64,000 nt of DNA from Streptomyces guryensis (GTDB taxonomy: Bacteria; Actinomycetota; Actinomycetes; Streptomycetales; Streptomycetaceae): contig NZ_JAJSBI010000002.1 of the NCBI RefSeq assembly GCF_021261325.1, forward strand, positions 496,001-560,000. The letters are read 5' to 3'. This document shows, piece by piece, positions 36,284 through 45,364 of the stretch (positions within the stretch are counted from its first letter, which is position 1; the number at the start of each line of letters is the position of its first letter). Both the position numbers and the translations under genes were made by a program. A model generated the notes under the pieces. The model ran no database searches. It was not told where the DNA came from and was given only the letters and a program-made list of their open reading frames with translations.

Positions 36284-37054
36284 TCAGCCCCTCTGCGGGA
36301 CGACCTGGAAATACACCGCGGTCATCACGAAGTTCGTCACGAACAGCAACATGAAGGTGATCACCACCGACTGGTTCACGGCGTCACCCACACCCTTCGG
36401 ACCGCCCTTCGCGGTCAGTCCCTTGTACGAGGCGACGATCGCCGCGATCGCCCCGAAGACCAGCGCCTTGATCTCGGCCGCCCACAGGTCGGAGAGCTGG
36501 GCGAGGGTGGTGAAGGAGGCGAGGTAGGCACCCGGGGTGCCGTTCTGCAGGACGACGTTGAAGAAGTAGCCGCCGGCGACGCCGACCACCGACACCAGCC
36601 CGTTGAGCAGCACCGCCACCACCATGGACGCCAGCACCCGTGGCACGACCAGCCGGTGGATGGGATCGATGCCGAGGACCTGCATCGCGTCGATCTCCTC
36701 GCGGATCTTCCGGGCCCCGAGGTCCGCGCAGATGGCGGTGCCGCCGGCGCCCGCGATCAGCAGAGCGGTGACGATCGGCGAGGCCTCGCGCAGCACCGCC
36801 AGGACCGAGGCGGCTCCGGAGAAGGACTGGGCGCCGAGCTGCCTGGTGAGGCTGCCGATCTGCAGCGCGATGACGGCCCCGAAGGGGATGGACACGAGCG
36901 CGGTCGGCAGGATGGTGACACTGGCGACGAACCAGGCCTGCTGGATGAACTCCCTTGCCTGGAAGGGCCGTCGGGGCATCGTCCGGACCACGTCCAGCGC
37001 CATCGCGAACAGGTTCCCCGACTGCCGCAGCGCTCCGGTCGGCGACAGTCTCAT
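36284..37054 (-). CDS. YrbE/MlaE-type permease subunit A of the Mce transporter
   Basis: A 256-residue MlaE-family permease. The conserved ICADLGARKIREEIDAMQVLG loop contacts the ATPase, and several membrane helices follow. Its ATG at 37054 overlaps the ATPase gene stop by 4 bp, showing the ATPase and permease genes are translated together. Confidence 0.93.
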   Translation of the reverse strand: MRLSPTGALRQSGNLFAMALDVVRTMPRRPFQAREFIQQAWFVASVTILPTALVSIPFGAVIALQIGSLTRQLGAQSFSGAASVLAVLREASPIVTALLIAGAGGTAICADLGARKIREEIDAMQVLGIDPIHRLVVPRVLASMVVAVLLNGLVSVVGVAGGYFFNVVLQNGTPGAYLASFTTLAQLSDLWAAEIKALVFGAIAAIVASYKGLTAKGGPKGVGDAVNQSVVITFMLLFVTNFVMTAVYFQVVPQRG

Positions 37055-37998
37055 ACGTCCGCCACCGCCTTCCGGCGCCGCAGTTCGGCCTCCCGCCGGG
37101 CGATCGCCTCCCAGCGTGGTGGCCGGGTGATGCCCGGCCCCGGCAGCAGGCGGGGAGTCAGAGCCCGGCTGCCGGGTGCCTGTGCTGTCTCGCTGCCGCT
37201 GAGTGCGGCCAGCTCCTGCTCGACCTGGGCGGCGTCCTTCTCCTCCGCCATGCCGATCGGACCCTGCATCCGCCCGTTCAGGAACTGCCTGACGACCGGC
37301 TCGTCACTGGTCAGCAGCTCCTCCCGCGGCCCGAACATGACCAGCTCGCGGCGGAACAGCAGCCCGATGTTGTCCGGTACCTGGCGGGCGGAGGCGATGT
37401 CGTGGGTGACGATCAGGAAGGTCGCGTCGATCTGGGCGTTGAGGTCGACGATGAGCTGGTTGAGATAGGCGACGCGGACGGGATCGAGACCGGAGTCCGG
37501 CTCGTCGAAGAGAATGATCTCGGGATCGAGGACCAGCGCCCGGGCCAGCCCCGCCCGCTTGCGCATGCCGCCGGATATCTCCCCGGGCAGCTTCGCCTCC
37601 GAGCCGATGAGCCCGACCATCTCCATCTTCTCCAGCACGATGCGCCGGATCTCGCTCTCGGACTTACGGGTGTGCTCGCGCAGCGGGAACGCGATGTTGT
37701 CGTAGAGGTTCATGGAACCGAACAGCGCGCCGTCCTGGAACAGCACACCGAACAGCTTCCGCACCTCGTACAACTCGTGCTCGCGCAGCCGGGTGATGTC
37801 CCGCCCCGCGATCTTCACGCTGCCCCGGTCCGGCTTCAGCAGCCCGACGAGCGTCTTGAGGAACACCGACTTGCCGGTGCCGGAGGGGCCGAGCATGACG
37901 GACACCTCCCCGGCGGGCAGCGTCAGCGAGACGTCCTGCCAGATGACCTGGTGACCGAAGGACTTGGTCAGCCCTTCCACACAGATCTCGACACCCAT
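37051..37998 (-). CDS. mkl: Mce transporter ATPase (Mkl/MlaF family)
   Basis: A 315-residue ABC ATPase: Walker A GPSGTGKS, Q-loop LFQDGALFGSM, signature ISGGMRKRAGLARAL, Walker B IILFDEPDSGLDP and the H-loop VTHD. A C-terminal extension of about 60 residues follows, as in Mkl. ATG 37998 has GAGG eight bases upstream. It is the first gene of a ten-gene minus-strand operon whose products import lipid or sterol-like molecules. Linking ATPase and permeases in one operon is usual in Streptomyces, whereas mycobacteria encode Mkl elsewhere. Confidence 0.93.
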   Translation of the reverse strand: MGVEICVEGLTKSFGHQVIWQDVSLTLPAGEVSVMLGPSGTGKSVFLKTLVGLLKPDRGSVKIAGRDITRLREHELYEVRKLFGVLFQDGALFGSMNLYDNIAFPLREHTRKSESEIRRIVLEKMEMVGLIGSEAKLPGEISGGMRKRAGLARALVLDPEIILFDEPDSGLDPVRVAYLNQLIVDLNAQIDATFLIVTHDIASARQVPDNIGLLFRRELVMFGPREELLTSDEPVVRQFLNGRMQGPIGMAEEKDAAQVEQELAALSGSETAQAPGSRALTPRLLPGPGITRPPRWEAIARREAELRRRKAVADV

Positions 37999-38034
37999 CC
38001 GGTCCACCTCTCGGCCCGTGGAGCAGCTCCGACA

Positions 38035-38057
38035 TCTGCTCTACGGGGAGGGGACGG
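38035..38057 (-). promoter_or_regulatory. leader motif of the mce operon shared with the transglycosylase gene
   Basis: On the minus strand, CCGTCCCCTCCCCGTAGAGC with AGA following lies 37 bp before the mkl start. A close copy occurs 32 bp before the lytic transglycosylase start (40399-40420). It may be a promoter element or transcript start read by a common sigma factor. Confidence 0.45.
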
Positions 38058-38154
38058 GGGTCCGTCGCGGGGGAGGGGATTTTTTTCTCGTTGTTCGTCC
38101 GCGGCGCCGTGGTGGCTGGTCCCGCCGCGCGGCGGAGCCGCATATGGGCACACC

Positions 38155-38177
38155 CCCGCGCCCCTTCAGGGCGCGGG
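38155..38177. terminator. hairpin terminator after the sigma factor gene
   Basis: Arms CCCGCGCCC (38155-38163) and GGGCGCGGG (38169-38177) around a 5-base loop, 37 bp beyond the sigma gene stop. Confidence 0.7.
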
Positions 38178-38213
38178 CCGCACCGTAGCGGAATTCGTCC
38201 GGCCTGCTTGGTT

Positions 38214-39233
38214 CTACGGCAGGCCGGTCGGAGTCGGTGCCGGGAGCGAGACCGGTGCGGACGGCGTGGCGGGGGCGTCCGGGAGGCCGGGCAGCGTCGT
38301 AGCCGGCGTGGGGACGTCCGGCAGGGCGGAGAGGGCGGGAGTGCTCGGCAGGCTCGGGACGTCCGGGACCTCGGGGACGGCCGGGACCGGTGACAGTGAC
38401 GCCTTCGGGAGGGGCGGGACCGACAGGGGGAGCAGGGAGCCGGCGTGGGTGCCGGTCGACGGTGCCGACGCGGTCGACAGTCCGCGGGCCTTCGCGGTGG
38501 GCGTGTGGCCGGCGCTTTCGGGGCGTACGGTCTCGGCGGCCGTGCCGGGGGCGGGGGACGCGGCGGGCGGGGCAGTCGTGTCCGGGTGGCCGCCGTCCAG
38601 GGCGTACGGCAGGACGAATCCCGCCACCGCCAGCGTGGCCGCCGTCGACGCGGCCGCCACCGCCTGCGCCTTGCCGCCCGCCCGCAGCCGGCCCCGCCCG
38701 AACAGGAAGAGCGCGAACCCGAGCGTCCCTGCGAGCGAGGCCCGAAGCGTCCGCCGGGCGCGGGCCAGCAGCGACTCGACGGTCCGGTAGCTGAGCCCCA
38801 TCCGCACGGCGACCTGGCTCACGTCCAGATCCTCGGACTTCAGCCGCAGTGCCTCCGCCTGCCGCGCGGGCAGCTCACCGCTGCGCACGGCCAGCCACTT
38901 CGCCTCCGCCCGGTCGCACACGGCCTCCTCCACCGGCACCGGTCCGGGCGCGATCAGCGTCGGGCTGGTGCGGACCTCGGCCTCACGGTTGACCTGCCGG
39001 TACCGGTCGACGCACAACCGCATGGTCACCGTCGTGAGCCACGCGCCGAGCCGCTCGTCGTCCAGGTCCGGCCGCTCGGCCGCGCGCAGCATCGCCTCGT
39101 GCACCGCGTCCTCGGCGTCCTCCTGGCTCATCGACCTGCGCCGGGCCACCCTGAGCAACTGCTCACGGTGGCTCCACATGCGCTGCCAACGCTCGTCGGC
39201 GGCTCTTGCCTCCGCAGGCATCTCCGTCGCCAT
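38214..39233 (-). CDS. ECF sigma factor with membrane anchor and proline-rich outer tail
   Basis: A 339-residue protein. Residues about 20-85 are sigma region 2 (QEDAEDAVHEAMLRAAE, LTTVTMRLCVDRYRQ) and about 115-165 region 4 (LPARQAEALRLKSEDLDVSQVAVRMG with SYRTVESLLARARR). Most ECF factors end here. This one continues with a hydrophobic stretch (190-211) able to span the membrane, and an Ala/Pro/Ser/Thr tail of about 125 residues rich in VPxVP-type repeats. No separate anti-sigma gene is visible, so activity may be controlled by release from the membrane. ATG 39233. It sits between the mce operon and a cell-wall hydrolase gene, all on the minus strand. Confidence 0.87.
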   Translation of the reverse strand: MATEMPAEARAADERWQRMWSHREQLLRVARRRSMSQEDAEDAVHEAMLRAAERPDLDDERLGAWLTTVTMRLCVDRYRQVNREAEVRTSPTLIAPGPVPVEEAVCDRAEAKWLAVRSGELPARQAEALRLKSEDLDVSQVAVRMGLSYRTVESLLARARRTLRASLAGTLGFALFLFGRGRLRAGGKAQAVAAASTAATLAVAGFVLPYALDGGHPDTTAPPAASPAPGTAAETVRPESAGHTPTAKARGLSTASAPSTGTHAGSLLPLSVPPLPKASLSPVPAVPEVPDVPSLPSTPALSALPDVPTPATTLPGLPDAPATPSAPVSLPAPTPTGLP

Positions 39234-39350
39234 GAGGGCCCCTTTGCGCTCACCCGCCGGCCCGGTCCCGGCCCGGCGGATGGCGACATTACCGCTCGGT
39301 AGCCGCGGTTGTGGAGGGGGCAGCGGCCATCGAGTCCGCGCCGTTACTGG

Positions 39351-40367
39351 TCAGCCACCGGCCAGCGGCAAGCCGCTGGGCAGCACGTTGTCGGTCGGCA
39401 GGTCGATGGAGGGGGTGGGCATCGGGGCGATGGGTTGCGGCGAAGTGCCGGATGCCGGACGGGAGTTGGAGGGCGCCGGTGAGGCGGGGACGGACGGGGT
39501 GGTGCTCGGCCGAGGGGACGGCTTCGGTGTCGGTTTCGGGGCCGGTGCCGGTTTCGTGCGCGAGGGCCCGCGATGCGCCGAGGAACGCGGCGACGGCCCC
39601 GCCGGGCCGTCCGGCACCACCCTGTGCCCCTCCAGGAAGTACGCGTACCAGGCCCTCACCGTGCGCAGGTAGGCCTCCGAGTGGTTGTAGCCGAGGATGG
39701 CCCGGTCCAGCCCCGCCGGCTCGGACAGATCCCCTCCGGCCGCGCACAGATACCGTCCGGCGGCGAGCGCCGCGTCGTACACGTTGCCCGGGTCGGCCCG
39801 CCCGTCGCCGTTGCCGTCCGCTCCCCAGCGGGCCCAGGTGGACGGAATGAACTGCATCGGGCCCACCGCACGGTCGTACACCGCGTCCCCGTCGTACGCG
39901 CCGCCGTCCGTGTCCCGTACGACGGCGAAGGCACCCCCGTCCAGACGCGGACCCAGGATGGGCGTCACGGTCGTGCCGTCCGCGGTCACCCGGCCGCCGT
40001 CCGCCTGCCCCGACTCCACCTGCCCGATCGCGGCCAGCAGTTGCCAGCGCAGCCCGCAGCCGGGCGCCGTCCGCGCGAGCTCCGCCTCGGCACGGCGGTA
40101 GGCGGCGAAGACGGTCGATGGCACCGCGCCGCCCACGACCGCCGGTGCCCCGCCCCCGTGGCCCCCGTGCCTCCGCGCGAGCGGGGGAAGCTCCGTGCGG
40201 TACGGGGTGTCGCCGGACACGCTCGGCCCCTGCTCCGCGGGCCGCGCCACCGGCGCGTTTGCCCTCGCCGGGGACGCCCCCGGTGCCTGCGACGCGGTCA
40301 GCGCCGCCATCGCCGCCGCTGCCACCGCCGTACCCCTGACCCGTCCGACGACCCTGCGCCCTGTCAC
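39351..40367 (-). CDS. secreted lytic transglycosylase (SLT/MltB-like)
   Basis: A 338-residue exported protein with a signal peptide (about 1-36). A lysozyme-like domain follows (about 80-250) with the catalytic Glu in LLAAIGQVESG and the family's GPMQFIPSTWARWGADGNGDG motif. It cleaves peptidoglycan glycan strands. The C-terminal 90 residues form a Pro/Lys-rich tail (PAPAPKPTPKPSPRPS) ending LPSGLPLAGG. GTG 40367 has AGGGGA upstream. Divergent from polX; 117 bp upstream of the sigma gene on the same strand. Confidence 0.9.
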   Translation of the reverse strand: MTGRRVVGRVRGTAVAAAAMAALTASQAPGASPARANAPVARPAEQGPSVSGDTPYRTELPPLARRHGGHGGGAPAVVGGAVPSTVFAAYRRAEAELARTAPGCGLRWQLLAAIGQVESGQADGGRVTADGTTVTPILGPRLDGGAFAVVRDTDGGAYDGDAVYDRAVGPMQFIPSTWARWGADGNGDGRADPGNVYDAALAAGRYLCAAGGDLSEPAGLDRAILGYNHSEAYLRTVRAWYAYFLEGHRVVPDGPAGPSPRSSAHRGPSRTKPAPAPKPTPKPSPRPSTTPSVPASPAPSNSRPASGTSPQPIAPMPTPSIDLPTDNVLPSGLPLAGG

Positions 40368-40398
40368 CTTGCGGTCCCCTCCCTGCGAGCTGCTGTCG

Positions 40399-40420
40399 TC
40401 TGCTCTACGGGGGAGGACGG
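40399..40420 (-). promoter_or_regulatory. leader motif shared with the mce operon
   Basis: On the minus strand CCGTCCTCCCCCGTAGAGCA with GA following lies 32 bp before the transglycosylase start. The core TCCCC(C)GTAGAGCAGA is common to the copy before mkl. Confidence 0.45.
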
Positions 40421-40452
40421 CACGTCCGTCGCCGCGTGCCTACCCTGAAGGT

Positions 40453-42198
40453 GTGGCCCGGTCCAACGACGAGGTCGCCGCGCTGCTCCAGGAGTACGCG
40501 GACCTGATCTCGATCACCGGAGGAGACGCGTTCAAGGCGCGCGTCCACGAAAAGGCTGCCCGGTCGGTCGGCGGCCACCACGCCGACGTCTCCACGCTCG
40601 ACCTCAAGGGCCTCCAGCAGATCCCGAACGTCGGGAAGTCGATCGCCCGGAAGATCCTCGAATACTTCGACAACGGCAGCGTGTCCGCCGTTGAGGAACT
40701 GCGCGCGAAAATCCCGGCCGGGGTCCGCCGGCTGACCGCCATCCCCACGCTCGGCCCGAAGAAGGCACTGACGGTCTACGAGGAGCTGGGCATCTCCTCG
40801 GTCGAGGAACTGGCCGACGCCATCCACGAGGAGCGGCTGCGCGATCTGAAGGGCTTCGGTCCGAAGACGGAGGAGAACATCCTCCACGGCATCTCGCTCC
40901 TGCGGTCCTCCGGGGGACGCGTCCGGATCGATGTGGCCATGGGCCTCGCCGACGACATCGTCGCCGAGCTGTCCGCCCTGCCGGGCTGCCTGCGGTGCGC
41001 CTACGCGGGCTCACTGCGCCGGATGCGCGAGACGATCGGTGACATCGACATCCTCGTCGCGGCGAGGAAACCGGCACCGGTCATGCGGGCGTTCACCGAG
41101 CTGCCGTACGTCACCGAGGTGATCGGCACGGGCGATAAGAAGACGTCCGTGCGGACCGGCAAGGGCCTCAACGTCGACCTGCGCGTCGTACCGCCGGACT
41201 CCTGGGGTGCGGCCCTGCAGTACTTCACCGGCTCCAAGGCGCACAACATCCGCACCCGCGAACTGGCCGTGCACCAGAAGCTGAAGCTCTCCGAGTACGG
41301 GCTCTTCGACGTCGAGAGCGGCAAGAAGATCGTTTCCGAGACCGAGGAGGAGGTGTACGCCCGGCTGGGGCTGCCCTGGATCCCGCCGACGTTGCGCGAG
41401 GACCGGGGGGAGATCGAGGACGGGCTGCACGGCGAACTCCCCGACCTGGTGACGGAGACGGACCTGCGCGGCGATCTGCACTCCCACACCGACCTCACCG
41501 ACGGACTGGCCCCGCTGGAGGAGATGGCGCAGGCCGCCGCCGCACGGGGCTGGGCGTACTACGCGATCACGGACCACGGCCCGGACATGGCCATGCAGCG
41601 CATGACCGACGAGCGGATCCTGGCCCAGCGCGAGCGGCTGCGCGAACTCGACGGTACGTACGCCACCCGGGGCAGGCGCGGCGGTCTGCGGCTGCTGCAC
41701 GGCGTCGAGCTGAACATCGGGCCGGACGGCGAGGTGGACTGGCCCGAGGAGTTCCTGGCCGGCTTCGACCTCTGCGTGGCTTCTGTGCACTCGCACTTCA
41801 ACCAGGGGCGCGAGGCCCTGACCCGGCGGATCGTACGGGCATGCGAGAACCCGTACGTCAACATCATCGGCCACCCCACCACCCGCATCATCGGCAAGCG
41901 GCCCGGCATCGACGCCGACCTCGACGCGGTCTTCGCCGCCTGCGCCCGCACCGGCACGGCCCTGGAGATCAACGCCCACCCGGACCGACTCGACCTGCGC
42001 GACGAGGACATCCTGCGGGCCGGGCGGCACGGCGTGAGGTTCGCCGTCGACAGCGACGCGCACGCCGTCCCCCACCTGGCCAACATGCGTTACGGCATCG
42101 GCACCGCCCAGCGCGGCCGGCTCACCGGGGACGACGTGATCAACACCTGGCCTGAGCGCCGGCTGCGGAGCTTCCTGCGGAAGGGACAGCAGGCGTAG
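40453..42198 (+). CDS. polX: family-X DNA polymerase with PHP 3'-5' exonuclease domain
   Basis: A 581-residue repair polymerase. Helix-hairpin-helix elements lie at about 50-130 (LQQIPNVGKSIARKI, TLGPKKALTVYEELG). The nucleotidyltransferase site GSLRRMRETIGDIDILVA follows (about 190-210). The C-terminal PHP domain has its metal ligands in DLHSHTDLTDG, AITDHG, HGVELNIG, SVHSHF, GHPTTR and VDSDAH. Such enzymes fill short gaps in base-excision repair. I use GTG 40453; no ribosome site is convincing, and the longer open frame up to 40195 antiparallels the transglycosylase gene. Confidence 0.95.
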   Translation: MARSNDEVAALLQEYADLISITGGDAFKARVHEKAARSVGGHHADVSTLDLKGLQQIPNVGKSIARKILEYFDNGSVSAVEELRAKIPAGVRRLTAIPTLGPKKALTVYEELGISSVEELADAIHEERLRDLKGFGPKTEENILHGISLLRSSGGRVRIDVAMGLADDIVAELSALPGCLRCAYAGSLRRMRETIGDIDILVAARKPAPVMRAFTELPYVTEVIGTGDKKTSVRTGKGLNVDLRVVPPDSWGAALQYFTGSKAHNIRTRELAVHQKLKLSEYGLFDVESGKKIVSETEEEVYARLGLPWIPPTLREDRGEIEDGLHGELPDLVTETDLRGDLHSHTDLTDGLAPLEEMAQAAAARGWAYYAITDHGPDMAMQRMTDERILAQRERLRELDGTYATRGRRGGLRLLHGVELNIGPDGEVDWPEEFLAGFDLCVASVHSHFNQGREALTRRIVRACENPYVNIIGHPTTRIIGKRPGIDADLDAVFAACARTGTALEINAHPDRLDLRDEDILRAGRHGVRFAVDSDAHAVPHLANMRYGIGTAQRGRLTGDDVINTWPERRLRSFLRKGQQA

Positions 42199-42380
42199 CC
42201 GTGACCCGTGGCCTGTGACAACGCCTTCTCCGGACCGCTTGGCCGCCATCGCCTCTACGCGGTTTCCGGCCACTGGTGACAGGTTCTGGTCAAAGATTTG
42301 TCCAAATGCCGGACGCCTGTCGTGCCCGGTGGTCGGGTTCTCCCCAACGGCTGTACGACCACCCGCTTTGGGAGGACTTG

Positions 42381-45017
42381 GTGTCAGCACCAACCCGTAA
42401 GAGACGATGGCTCACGATCTGCGCCGTCACCGCATCCGCCGCACTCGTCGCGACACCCTCAGGCGCCGCGTCCGGCAAGTCGAAAAGCCCTTTCGGGGCG
42501 CGTGCTCTCGCCCAGCTCGCCGCCGAGCGCGAGAAGTCCGTGGGCGCCGTGAGCCCCCACCTGAAGGGGGAGGACGGGGACGGCGGCAACGAGGCGGACG
42601 AGATAGCCGAGGGCGCGGACCAGTACGCCGAGGCCCGCACCTCACCGGGCATCGTCGCCCCCGGTGCGTACGGCGCCGCCTGGACAAGCTTGACCAACCT
42701 GCGGAGCACCGGCGGCAGTTGGCGCAACGTCACCGACCTGCCGTACAACTCCGACGACTCCCGGTACCGGGACATCGACTCCAACTCCAGCGGCGGCTCG
42801 GGCAACGTCACCGGCCGGATGGCCGCGATCGCCGCCGACGACGACGGTTACGTCTACGCGGGCAGCGCCGGCGGCGGCGTATGGCGGTCCAAGCGGGGCG
42901 GCGGCCACTGGCAGCCGATCAGCGACAAGCTGTCGTCGCAGTCCACCGGTGCGCTGGCAACGGACGGCGGCGGGCGGCTGTGGCTGGGCACCGGCGAGGC
43001 GACCACCAACGCGGACGCCTACCTCGGCAGCGGCGTCTACGTCCTGTCCGACCCGCACCACGGCACCTTCTCCCGCCGCAGCCGTGTCGGCGGCGCCGAG
43101 CTGGAGTCCACCACCATCCACGAGCTGCGCTTCGGCGGCGGCAAGGTGTGGGCGGCGACCAGCGAAGGTGTGTGGAGCCACTCCACCAAGACCCTGAAGG
43201 GCGCCTGGAAGCTGGAGTTCGCCCCCAACCCCGACTATCTGCCGGGCGGTTCGAAGGCGACGGACGACTCGGCCGCGTACAAGAACATCGCCAACGACAT
43301 CGCGATCGACCCCAAGGACCCGTCCAGGGTGATCCTGGCGGTCGGCTGGCGCAGCGGTGACGACTACAACGGCTTCTACACCAAGGTGGGCGGCGCCTGG
43401 ACCAGGATCAGCAGCGGCTTCGGCGACCTGCCGACCGACGCGGACAACGTCGGCAACGTCACCTTCGCCCGCTCCGCCGACGGCTCGCGCTACTACGCCA
43501 TCGACCAGTCCCCGGAGCAGCTGAACACCAACCCGGACAGCGGACTCGAGGGCATCTACAGCGCCGCCTCCCCGTTCGGGCCCTGGACGAAGATCGCCGA
43601 CTACAAGGGCCTGGCCGCCGACGGCTCGGCGCTGACCACCAGCGGCTACATGCCCGGCGTGCAGGCCTGGTACAACCAGTTCCTGGCCGTGGACCCGAGC
43701 GACCCCAAGCACGTCTACGCCGGTCTTGAGGAGGTCTACGAGACCAAGGACGGCGGCTCCACCTGGTCCACCGTCGGCCCGTACTGGAACTTCACCTTCC
43801 CCTGCTGGAGCATCGACCCGGCCAAGCAGACCGGCGACTGCAACCAGACCACCCACTCCGACCAGCACGGCGTCGCGATCGGCAGCTACCACGGCAAGAG
43901 CTTCGTGTACGTCGGCAACGACGGCGGTGTCTACAAGCGCCCCGTGAACGGCTCCCAGGACGCCTCCGGCCACGCCACCGACTGGACCTCCCTCAACGAC
44001 GGCACCATCGACACCCTCCAGTACTACTCGGTGGGCGTCGGCAAGGACCTGACCTACGGCGGTGTCTCCGTCACCGGCGGCCTCCAGGACAACGGCCAGT
44101 CCGTGCTGCGCAGCAACGACAAGGTGATGGGCTCCAACTTCGGCGGCGACGGCGGCGACACCCTCACCGACCCCGCCAACGGCTGCAACATCGCCGAGGA
44201 GTACGTCTACCTCGCCATCCAGGTCACCCAGAACTGCGCTGTGAACGACGGCAGTTGGACCACCGACGCCACCAAGGCCACCTCGTACAACGTCGCCCCG
44301 GCGGACAACGCCACCAGCGAGGCACGCTTCATCGCCCCGCTCGCGACCGATGCGAAGGACAGCAACACCTGGATCGCGGGCGGCCGGCACGTGTGGGTGC
44401 AGACCCACGGCTACGCCATCCGCAGCGGCTCCGAGTGGAAGAGCGTGTACGACCTCGGCGCCGGACGCACCGCGACCGCCGTGGCGGCCTCGGGCGGCAA
44501 GGTGTACGCGGCCTGGTGCGGCCCCTGCAACAACCAGGGCTTCGCCCGCGGCATCTCGGTCGGCAACGCGGACGGCACCGGCTGGCACGACATCACCCTG
44601 CCCGCCGACGGCACCGTACCGAACCGCTACCTCAGCGGCTTCGCCGTCGACCCGAAGAACGCCGACCACGTCTTCCTCGCCGTCAACGGCTTCTCCCGGC
44701 ACTGGACCGAGGGCCCCGGCGCCGGCGTCGGCCATGTCTTCGAGTCCACCGACGGCGGCACCACCTGGAAGGACGTCTCGGCGAACCTGCCCGACGTGCC
44801 GACCAACTCCGCGGTCGTCACCCCGAACGGCGGCCTCGCCGTCGCCACCGACCTGGGCGTCGTCTACCGCGCCCCGGGCCACACCAAGTGGCAGCGCGTC
44901 GGCTCGCTCCCGGCCGTCGCCGTGCTCCAGCTGAAGATGAGCCCCGACGGCAGCACCCTGTACGCGGCCACCCACGGCCGCGGCATCTACACCATCAAGG
45001 TGCGCGACTGCGACTGA
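42381..45017 (+). CDS. large secreted BNR/sortilin-like beta-propeller protein
   Basis: An 878-residue exported protein. Signal peptide residues about 1-35 (KRRWLTICAVTASAALVATPSGAASG). The rest is built of propeller-type repeats with Asp-box/BNR motifs such as ETKDGGSTWSTV, ESTDGGTTWKDV and FAVDPKNADHVFLA, as in Vps10/sortilin-like and sialidase-type folds. Aspartate-rich turns suggest bound calcium. No sialidase catalytic residues stand out, so it may bind or cleave an unknown glycan or protein. GTG 42381 has GGGAGG eight bases upstream. Monocistronic, ended by a strong hairpin. Confidence 0.82.
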   Translation: MSAPTRKRRWLTICAVTASAALVATPSGAASGKSKSPFGARALAQLAAEREKSVGAVSPHLKGEDGDGGNEADEIAEGADQYAEARTSPGIVAPGAYGAAWTSLTNLRSTGGSWRNVTDLPYNSDDSRYRDIDSNSSGGSGNVTGRMAAIAADDDGYVYAGSAGGGVWRSKRGGGHWQPISDKLSSQSTGALATDGGGRLWLGTGEATTNADAYLGSGVYVLSDPHHGTFSRRSRVGGAELESTTIHELRFGGGKVWAATSEGVWSHSTKTLKGAWKLEFAPNPDYLPGGSKATDDSAAYKNIANDIAIDPKDPSRVILAVGWRSGDDYNGFYTKVGGAWTRISSGFGDLPTDADNVGNVTFARSADGSRYYAIDQSPEQLNTNPDSGLEGIYSAASPFGPWTKIADYKGLAADGSALTTSGYMPGVQAWYNQFLAVDPSDPKHVYAGLEEVYETKDGGSTWSTVGPYWNFTFPCWSIDPAKQTGDCNQTTHSDQHGVAIGSYHGKSFVYVGNDGGVYKRPVNGSQDASGHATDWTSLNDGTIDTLQYYSVGVGKDLTYGGVSVTGGLQDNGQSVLRSNDKVMGSNFGGDGGDTLTDPANGCNIAEEYVYLAIQVTQNCAVNDGSWTTDATKATSYNVAPADNATSEARFIAPLATDAKDSNTWIAGGRHVWVQTHGYAIRSGSEWKSVYDLGAGRTATAVAASGGKVYAAWCGPCNNQGFARGISVGNADGTGWHDITLPADGTVPNRYLSGFAVDPKNADHVFLAVNGFSRHWTEGPGAGVGHVFESTDGGTTWKDVSANLPDVPTNSAVVTPNGGLAVATDLGVVYRAPGHTKWQRVGSLPAVAVLQLKMSPDGSTLYAATHGRGIYTIKVRDCD

Positions 45018-45032
45018 CGCACACCGCATGGT

Positions 45033-45068
45033 GAGGGGGTGCCCCCGCTTCTCCGGGGGCACCCCCTC
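45033..45068 (+). terminator. hairpin terminator of the propeller-protein gene
   Basis: Perfect 15 bp arms GAGGGGGTGCCCCCG (45033-45047) and CGGGGGCACCCCCTC (45054-45068), 16 bases after the stop. Confidence 0.92.
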
Positions 45069-45364
45069 TCTCGCGCACGCCAGGTGTCGACCCCCGCCCA
45101 GCACCACCATCACCCTTCACCGCGCCCCCGGCACCGGCCTGGACGCCCGCATCCAGCTGCGCCCCGTCACCGCACCGCCGCGCAGCCGCCGCACGCCGGG
45201 TACGCAATCGGGCATCCCCGTGGGGCGGCTTGGCAACGTGCAGGGCGGAGGGATGCCCTGGTCGGTTAGGGTCGCCTCGTGGCGGACGCACCGGCTCCGT
45301 CGCAGTGGAACTGAACAGCCTGCGGCGATAAAAGAGCAGGTCAGAAGGGTGTTGTGGGGACACA
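45069..45364. other. intergenic stretch without a recognisable gene
   Basis: About 300 bp between the terminator and the DUF77-like gene. I see no convincing gene, tRNA or palindrome. The last 60 bp, including GGCGATAAAAGAGCAGGTCAG, are AT-richer and probably hold the promoter of the next operon. Confidence 0.4.

Noticed and set aside
35627-37468. 613-codon plus-strand frame opposite the permease and ATPase genes
   Set aside because: It has biased low-complexity composition and overlaps well-identified transporter genes.
38005-38200. small gene between mkl and the sigma factor
   Set aside because: The open frames here lack ribosome sites and overlap the shared leader motif and the terminator.
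42642-45113. 823-codon minus-strand frame opposite the propeller-protein gene
   Set aside because: It is a codon-bias mirror of the real gene, with no signal, domain or ribosome site.
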